Part shown: in pieces, positions 59,642-64,000 of the stretch
Layout: every line of letters starts with the position of its first letter
Numbering within the stretch: position 1 is the stretch's first letter
Origin: JADHTT01 sp964633845
GTDB lineage: Bacteria > Campylobacterota > Campylobacteria > Campylobacterales > Arcobacteraceae
Length of the DNA stretch: 64,000 bases
Assembly: GCA_964633845.1 (NCBI GenBank)
Contig: CAZWLA010000002.1
Span: 19,732 to 83,731 of the forward strand
Direction of reading: 5' to 3'
Program-made: the position numbers and the translations under genes
The notes under the pieces: model-generated
The model's database searches: none
Told to the model about the DNA's origin: nothing
Seen by the model: only the letters and a program-made list of their open reading frames with translations

Positions 59642-60334
59642 ATGATAGTATACGGAAAACAAATAGTTTTTTCAATTTTAGAAAAACACCCAGAGATGGT
59701 AGAAGAAATTTTTTTAACAAAAGAGATAGAACCAAAGCTTTTTAAAAAGTTTATGGATGTTGGTGCCAAGATAATTAGACCTGATAATAAGAAAGCACAA
59801 GCCTTAGCAAAAGGGGGAAATCATCAAGGCTTCTTACTTAAGATTAAACCTTATGCATTTGCTAGTATAGAAGATATCAAGAAAAAAGATTTTATTGTAG
59901 TTCTTGATGGATTAAGTGATGTTGGTAATATTGGAGCAATAATACGAACTGCATATGCTCTTGGTGCAGATGCAATAGTTGTAAGTGGATTAAAAAATTT
60001 AAATGTTGCTCCAGTTGTACGCACAAGTAGTGGAGCAATGCTTGAAATGCAAGTAGCACAAGTGCATAATCCAAATGACTTAATCAATGAATTAAAACAA
60101 TTAAAATTTACTTTAGTTGGTGCTGATATGGATGGGATTGAGGTTTCTACTTTAGAACGACAAAAAGGGCAAAGAATTGCTTTATTTTTAGGTAGTGAAG
60201 GTGATGGCCTCTCTGGAAAAGTTAAAAAGAAGCTAGATTTAAAAGTATCTATTGATATGAGTAATAACTTTGATAGTTTAAATGTATCAGTAGCAGCTGG
60301 AATTTTAATACATTCTTTAATCAAAGTAAAATAA
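59642..60334 (+). CDS. rlmB: 23S rRNA (guanosine-2'-O)-methyltransferase, RlmB/TrmH family
   Basis: 230-residue SPOUT methyltransferase. N-terminal substrate-binding domain (MIVYGKQIVFSILE), then the three SpoU motifs: LSDVGNIGAIIRTAYALGAD near residue 90, IALFLGSEGDGLS near 180 and FDSLNVSVAAGILIHSL near 205. RlmB (G2251 of 23S rRNA) is the best fit for the length and the start sequence; other TrmH members are possible. Directly followed by the next gene. Confidence 0.88.
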   Translation: MIVYGKQIVFSILEKHPEMVEEIFLTKEIEPKLFKKFMDVGAKIIRPDNKKAQALAKGGNHQGFLLKIKPYAFASIEDIKKKDFIVVLDGLSDVGNIGAIIRTAYALGADAIVVSGLKNLNVAPVVRTSSGAMLEMQVAQVHNPNDLINELKQLKFTLVGADMDGIEVSTLERQKGQRIALFLGSEGDGLSGKVKKKLDLKVSIDMSNNFDSLNVSVAAGILIHSLIKVK

Positions 60335-61159
60335 ATGATTAAAAAATTTCTAGTTTTAGTATTTTTAGTTTCTTTTATCCAAGCAGATAAGCTTGAAGAT
60401 AAACTTCACAATCTATTAGGTGAAGAGGAATATACGCAGAATAAAAAGCTTGTAAATGTACTATTTGTACATCGTGCAAAATTTTATGATGGTAAAGATC
60501 TAAAACTAATTGAAATTTTAAATGTTTTAAAAAAGAATGGTTTGTTAAAATTAAAATATAATAAACCAAAAAATTTGATACTTGAATTTACTATTAGTCA
60601 TGATTCAATTAAATCGTTAAAAATTTTGAATGATATATTAAAATCATTAGGATATTATTACTATTTTACAAAGCAAGCAAGCTATGAAGTAGATGGAAAA
60701 TTGCAATGGATCATAGATTTAAAAACTAAAGCAGCTATAGATCCTTTGATATTGGCAAAAGAATTAAAAGTACAAGAGATTAGAGTTCTTGATATTAACA
60801 AAATTAGTCCAACACATTGGCAATTTGAATTTGATACAAAAAATGCTAAAATATCGCAAGTAATAAAGATGGATCCAAATGAGAAGATATCTTTTGATAA
60901 GCCACTTGATAACTACTTCTTAAAAGTAAAAGATGTAGATACTTTAAAGGTGATTAGTAGAAAACTAAATAGATGGTTTCCATATATAGTTTTTTATGAT
61001 AGCCATCTAAATGTGCTAAAAGTTATAAAAAAGAAAAGAGTTTTTAAAGGGATAAAGACTGCTATCCCTAAAGATTGTCAATATATAAAGATTGGTGATC
61101 TATATAATTTAATAAATATAAAAAGAGGATTGAGCGTAGTAGTACAAAGCGCTAATTAA
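60335..61159 (+). CDS. Exported hypothetical protein, 274 residues
   Basis: Signal peptide (MIKKFLVLVFLVSFIQA) and a mature part with two repeated alpha/beta-like halves (LKLIEILNVLKKNGLLKL ... SIKSLKILNDILKSLGYYYYF; and VKDVDTLKVISRKLNRWFPYIV). No family assigned; similar periplasmic proteins next to rlmB are, to my knowledge, common in Campylobacterota. Starts at the base after the rlmB stop and is followed by the aminotransferase gene. Confidence 0.7.
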   Translation: MIKKFLVLVFLVSFIQADKLEDKLHNLLGEEEYTQNKKLVNVLFVHRAKFYDGKDLKLIEILNVLKKNGLLKLKYNKPKNLILEFTISHDSIKSLKILNDILKSLGYYYYFTKQASYEVDGKLQWIIDLKTKAAIDPLILAKELKVQEIRVLDINKISPTHWQFEFDTKNAKISQVIKMDPNEKISFDKPLDNYFLKVKDVDTLKVISRKLNRWFPYIVFYDSHLNVLKVIKKKRVFKGIKTAIPKDCQYIKIGDLYNLINIKRGLSVVVQSAN

Positions 61160-61172
61160 TAAAAGGAATAAA

Positions 61173-62390
61173 ATGTTTGATGAGATAAGATTTAATAGAG
61201 TAGATAACTTACCAAAATATGTATTTGCAGAGATAAATGAAATTAAAGCAAATTTAAAAAAGGATGGTGTAGATGTTATTGATTTTTCAATGGGAAATCC
61301 AGACCAAGACACACCAGAACATATTGTAGATGCTTTAGTACAAAGTGCTAGAACACCTGGTAATCATGGATACTCTCCATCTCAAGGTATACCAGAAGTA
61401 CTTGATGCAATTGCTAGATGGTATAAAGATAGATATGGTGTAGATCTTGATACAAAAACACAAACAGTTGCAACTATTGGATCAAAAGATGGATATTCTC
61501 ATCTTGCATATGCAGTTACAAATCCAGGGGATACAGCTGTTGTTCCAACACCAACTTATCCTATTCATACATATTCATTTATTTTAGCTGGTGGTGCTGT
61601 TGAAGATTTACCAATTAAATTTGATGAAGATTATAATGTAGATGAAGATGATTTTTTTGATAAATTAAATCATATATTTGATACGGCACATGTGAAGCCA
61701 AAATATGTACTAGTAAACTTCCCTCATAATCCAACATCAGCTACAGTTACTCCTGAATTTTATACAAAACTTGTAGCAATGGCAAAGGAAAGAAGATTTT
61801 ATATTATCTCTGATATTGCTTATGGTGATATTAGTTTTGGTGGATATAAGACTCCATCAATTATGGAAGTACCTGGAGCCCTAGATGTAGCTGTTGAAAG
61901 TTTTACTGTAAGTAAATCATACAATATGGCAGGTTGGAGAATTGGATTTTTTGTAGGAAATGAAAAGCTTATTGGTGCACTTGTAAAGCTTAAGTCATGG
62001 CTTGATTATGGTATGTTTACACCTATTCAAAAAGCTACAGTTGAAGCACTAACAGGTGATCAAACTTGCGTGAATGAGATAACTGCTAGATACAATCACA
62101 GACAAGATGTACTTATTAAAGAGTTTGCTAAAATTGGTTGGAATATCAAGAAAAATAAAGCATCAATGTTTTCTTGGGCTAGAATACCTGAGTGTGTACA
62201 AAGCATGGGGACATTAGAATTCTGTAAAAGATTACTTATGCAAGAGGGTGTAGCACTTTCACCTGGTGTTGGTTTTGGTGAAGATGGTGAAGGTGCTGTT
62301 AGAATTGCACTTATTGAAAGTGATGAAAGAATTGCTGATGCCGCACAAAGAATCGGAAGATTTATATCTAAATATTGCGAGGATAAATAA
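61173..62390 (+). CDS. PLP-dependent class I/II aminotransferase
   Basis: 405 residues. Fold-type I aminotransferase: IDFSMGNPDQDTPEHI near residue 33, NFPHNPTSATV near 180, SDIAYGDI near 215 and the PLP lysine in VSKSYNMAGWRIGF near 250. Most similar in pattern to AlaC/LL-diaminopimelate-aminotransferase-like proteins. Next to hom, so a role in alanine or aspartate-family amino acids is likely. Ribosome-binding site AAAGGAA. Confidence 0.87.
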   Translation: MFDEIRFNRVDNLPKYVFAEINEIKANLKKDGVDVIDFSMGNPDQDTPEHIVDALVQSARTPGNHGYSPSQGIPEVLDAIARWYKDRYGVDLDTKTQTVATIGSKDGYSHLAYAVTNPGDTAVVPTPTYPIHTYSFILAGGAVEDLPIKFDEDYNVDEDDFFDKLNHIFDTAHVKPKYVLVNFPHNPTSATVTPEFYTKLVAMAKERRFYIISDIAYGDISFGGYKTPSIMEVPGALDVAVESFTVSKSYNMAGWRIGFFVGNEKLIGALVKLKSWLDYGMFTPIQKATVEALTGDQTCVNEITARYNHRQDVLIKEFAKIGWNIKKNKASMFSWARIPECVQSMGTLEFCKRLLMQEGVALSPGVGFGEDGEGAVRIALIESDERIADAAQRIGRFISKYCEDK

Positions 62391-62391
62391 T

Positions 62392-63654
62392 ATGCTTAAT
62401 ATTGGAATTGTAGGTGTTGGAACTGTTGGACAAAGTGTATGTCAAATTCTTGACGATAATAAAGATATTATCACAGCACGAGCTGGAGTTGAGCTTAATG
62501 TAAAAAGTGGTGTGGTAAATAATCTTTCTAAACAAAGAGATGTATCTATTACTCTTACTGATAATCCTGATGATATTTTAAATGATGATTCAATTGATAT
62601 TGTAGTTGAACTTATGGGTGGAGTTGAGAAACCATATGAGGTTGTGAAAAAAGCTTTAGAAAAAGGCAAAGCAGTTGTAACAGCAAATAAAGCACTTCTT
62701 GCTTATCATAGATATGAACTTCAAGAAATTGCAGGTGACACAGCTTTTGAATATGAAGCAGCAGTTGCTGGTGGTATTCCTATTATTACAGCACTTAGAG
62801 ATGGTCTTACAGCAAATCATATTGAATCAATTAGGGGTATCATAAATGGTACTTGTAATTATATGCTTGATAAGATGATTAATGAAGGTGTAGAATATGA
62901 TACAATCCTTAAAGAAGCACAAGAGTTAGGATACGCAGAAGCAGATCCAACATTTGATGTTGGTGGATTTGATGCTGCACATAAACTACTAATATTAGCT
63001 TCTATTGCTTATGGAATAGATGCTAAGCCTGAAGATATATTAATTGAAGGTATCGAAAATATTGAAGGTGCGGATATTGAGTTTGCAAAAGAGTTTAACT
63101 ATGCATTAAAACTACTTGGAATTGCTAAAAAAGATGGTAACAAAGTTGAACTAAGAGTTCATCCTGTACTTATACCAAATGGTGAAATGATTGCAAAAAT
63201 TGATGGTGTGATGAATGGTGTATCTGTTGTTGGGGATAAAGTTGGTGAGACACTTTACTATGGACCAGGAGCTGGTGGTGATGCAACTGCTAGTGCTGTT
63301 ATAGCAAATATTATTGATATTGCTAGAAAAGGAAAGGGTTCACCAATGCTAGGATTTAAAAAACCACTTGAAAATGGATTGACACTAGCAAGTAAGGATG
63401 ATATTGAAACAAAATATTATCTACGAATGAAAGTTGAAGATAAAAGTGGAGTATTAGCTCAAGTATCTCAAGTGCTTGGAGATAAAAATATTTCAATAGA
63501 AACTATGCTTCAAAAACCACTAAATGATACACATGCAAACCTTTTACTATCAACTCATATATGTAATGAAAAAGATATAAAAGAAGCTATAGCTAGTATT
63601 GAATCACTTGATTTTGTAGATGGAACTATAGCGATGATTAGGATTGAAGACTAA
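62392..63654 (+). CDS. hom: Homoserine dehydrogenase
   Basis: 420 residues. NAD(P)-binding GIVGVGTVGQSV at the start, VELMGGVEKPYEVVKKAL near residue 70, catalytic region GIINGTCNYMLDKM near 150 and PTFDVGGFDAAHKL, and a C-terminal ACT domain (DKSGVLAQVSQVLGDKNISIETMLQK) for feedback regulation, typically by threonine. The start is the ATG at 62392 with AGGA upstream; the frame is open further 5' but that part overlaps the aminotransferase gene in another frame. Confidence 0.95.
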   Translation: MLNIGIVGVGTVGQSVCQILDDNKDIITARAGVELNVKSGVVNNLSKQRDVSITLTDNPDDILNDDSIDIVVELMGGVEKPYEVVKKALEKGKAVVTANKALLAYHRYELQEIAGDTAFEYEAAVAGGIPIITALRDGLTANHIESIRGIINGTCNYMLDKMINEGVEYDTILKEAQELGYAEADPTFDVGGFDAAHKLLILASIAYGIDAKPEDILIEGIENIEGADIEFAKEFNYALKLLGIAKKDGNKVELRVHPVLIPNGEMIAKIDGVMNGVSVVGDKVGETLYYGPGAGGDATASAVIANIIDIARKGKGSPMLGFKKPLENGLTLASKDDIETKYYLRMKVEDKSGVLAQVSQVLGDKNISIETMLQKPLNDTHANLLLSTHICNEKDIKEAIASIESLDFVDGTIAMIRIED

Positions 63655-63670
63655 TCATTGCTATTTTTTC

Positions 63671-63894
63671 GGGACTGTAAATTAAACTGTGTAAATCACC
63701 TCTAGCTCATTTTCCTACTTTGTATATTTTTCCATAATTTCACTGAAAAATATGCAAAGTTGAGGATAGATCTCACTCCAATTTCTCACTCTTGTTCTAT
63801 TCCATTTTTTTTGAACCTCCTGTGTTGTTAAGTAAAGCATTTTAAAGGCTGAATCTATGGTTGGGAATGAACCTTTAGATTTTGTCTTTAAATA
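63671..63894 (-). mobile_element. IS256-family remnant: terminal inverted repeat and transposase C-terminal fragment
   Basis: The inverted-repeat end (63671-63697, GGGACTGT ... CTGTGT) starts 17 bases after the hom stop. On the minus strand 63894-63715 codes for 59 residues of an IS256-type transposase C-terminus, including KTKSKGSFPTIDSAFKMLYL and QEVQKKWNRTRVRNW, ending in a TAG. The rest of the transposase is absent: an in-frame TAA of a different reading stretch lies directly upstream. It pairs with the N-terminal fragment at 54.9 kb. Confidence 0.78.
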
Positions 63895-64000
63895 TTAGTT
63901 ACAATCTTTCTCATCCGGCCAGTCAAATACAAAACACATTGGTAGTTGATTTTTCTTTCCTAAATATCGTCCTGTAATATATGCTGATACAAATATAGAT
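63895..64000 (-). CDS. C-terminal end of an unknown protein (partial, window edge)
   Basis: A minus-strand frame open to the right edge ends in TAA at 63895-63897. The visible 34 residues include SAYITGRYLGKKNQLPM and VFDWPDEKDCN. It is not part of an IS256 transposase as I know the family, and I do not recognise it. The stop falls exactly where the transposase fragment begins, so the gene may itself have been truncated or extended by the IS-related rearrangement. Confidence 0.35.
   Translation of the reverse strand, partial: SIFVSAYITGRYLGKKNQLPMCFVFDWPDEKDCN

Noticed and set aside
1..64000. CRISPR arrays, prophage, toxin-antitoxin or defence islands
   Set aside because: No regularly spaced repeats, phage structural genes or recognisable defence genes were found on either strand.

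Overview
The window is AT-rich, gene-dense bacterial chromosome, and its gene content points to a microaerophilic or facultative member of the Campylobacterota, most likely Arcobacter-like. The signs are a ccoNOQP cbb3 oxidase followed by a DUF4006 protein, a four-subunit porCDAB pyruvate:ferredoxin oxidoreductase, an MqnP-type prenyltransferase (futalosine menaquinone route), a glutaminyl-tRNA synthetase carrying a YqeY tail, and a stand-alone superoxide reductase. The genus is inference. Two runs of exactly 100 N show that this is a scaffold from a draft assembly or MAG. One run (30357-30456) is flanked by an identical 55-nt sequence on both sides and is almost certainly an artefact. The other (28427-28526) removes the catalytic middle of nrdA.

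Layout. 1-6.2 kb: tail of a DUF4268 protein, then truB, ispE, smpB, nadA, trpS and recJ, tightly packed on the plus strand. 6.2-9.4 kb: rplM-rpsI, a peptide-type solute-binding protein whose signal-peptide codons form a terminator-like hairpin, and a HAD phosphatase. 9.4-12.7 kb: porCDAB, ending in a large nested palindrome. 12.9-22.1 kb: a radical SAM gene, then the minus-strand respiratory block (ccoNOQP, DUF4006, an unlisted 30-residue membrane peptide, a TPM protein, a FixH-like protein, a predicted barrel protein, and ccoS-ccoI upstream). ccoG diverges from ccoI across a strikingly symmetric promoter/operator. 23.7-31.9 kb: ahpC-sor, glnS, nrdA, tRNA-Arg, nitrilase and porin. 31.9-37.8 kb: a MoxR/Bat locus split into two divergent operons.

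38-45.8 kb holds the most interesting metabolic locus: a Tat-exported molybdopterin oxidoreductase with NrfC-like and NrfD-like subunits in the order B-C-A, then a second unit with a TorD-family chaperone, a poly-ferredoxin with an internal twin-arginine motif, and two proteins I do not recognise. Its promoter carries two 10-bp direct repeats at 11-bp spacing directly upstream of a perfect extended -10. The substrate cannot be read from sequence; tetrathionate, polysulfide, thiosulfate or sulfite are candidates.

45.8-54.9 kb: nrdB, miaA, mqnP, hemJ, a PIN-PhoH ATPase, and a TonB-receptor cluster with a 55-residue small ORF, a membrane protein, a CitE-like protein and a YiiM-like MOSC protein. 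54.9-64 kb: purB, an RluA-family synthase, rpmE, rsmI, rlmB, an aminotransferase and hom, bracketed by two halves of a decayed IS256-family element in opposite orientations. This suggests an old inversion of the segment in between. Seven genes (nadA, the radical SAM gene, moxR, batA, miaA, mqnP, rlmB) have a -10 box only 5-8 nt before the ATG and no Shine-Dalgarno, as expected for leaderless mRNAs. No CRISPR array, prophage or rRNA operon was seen.
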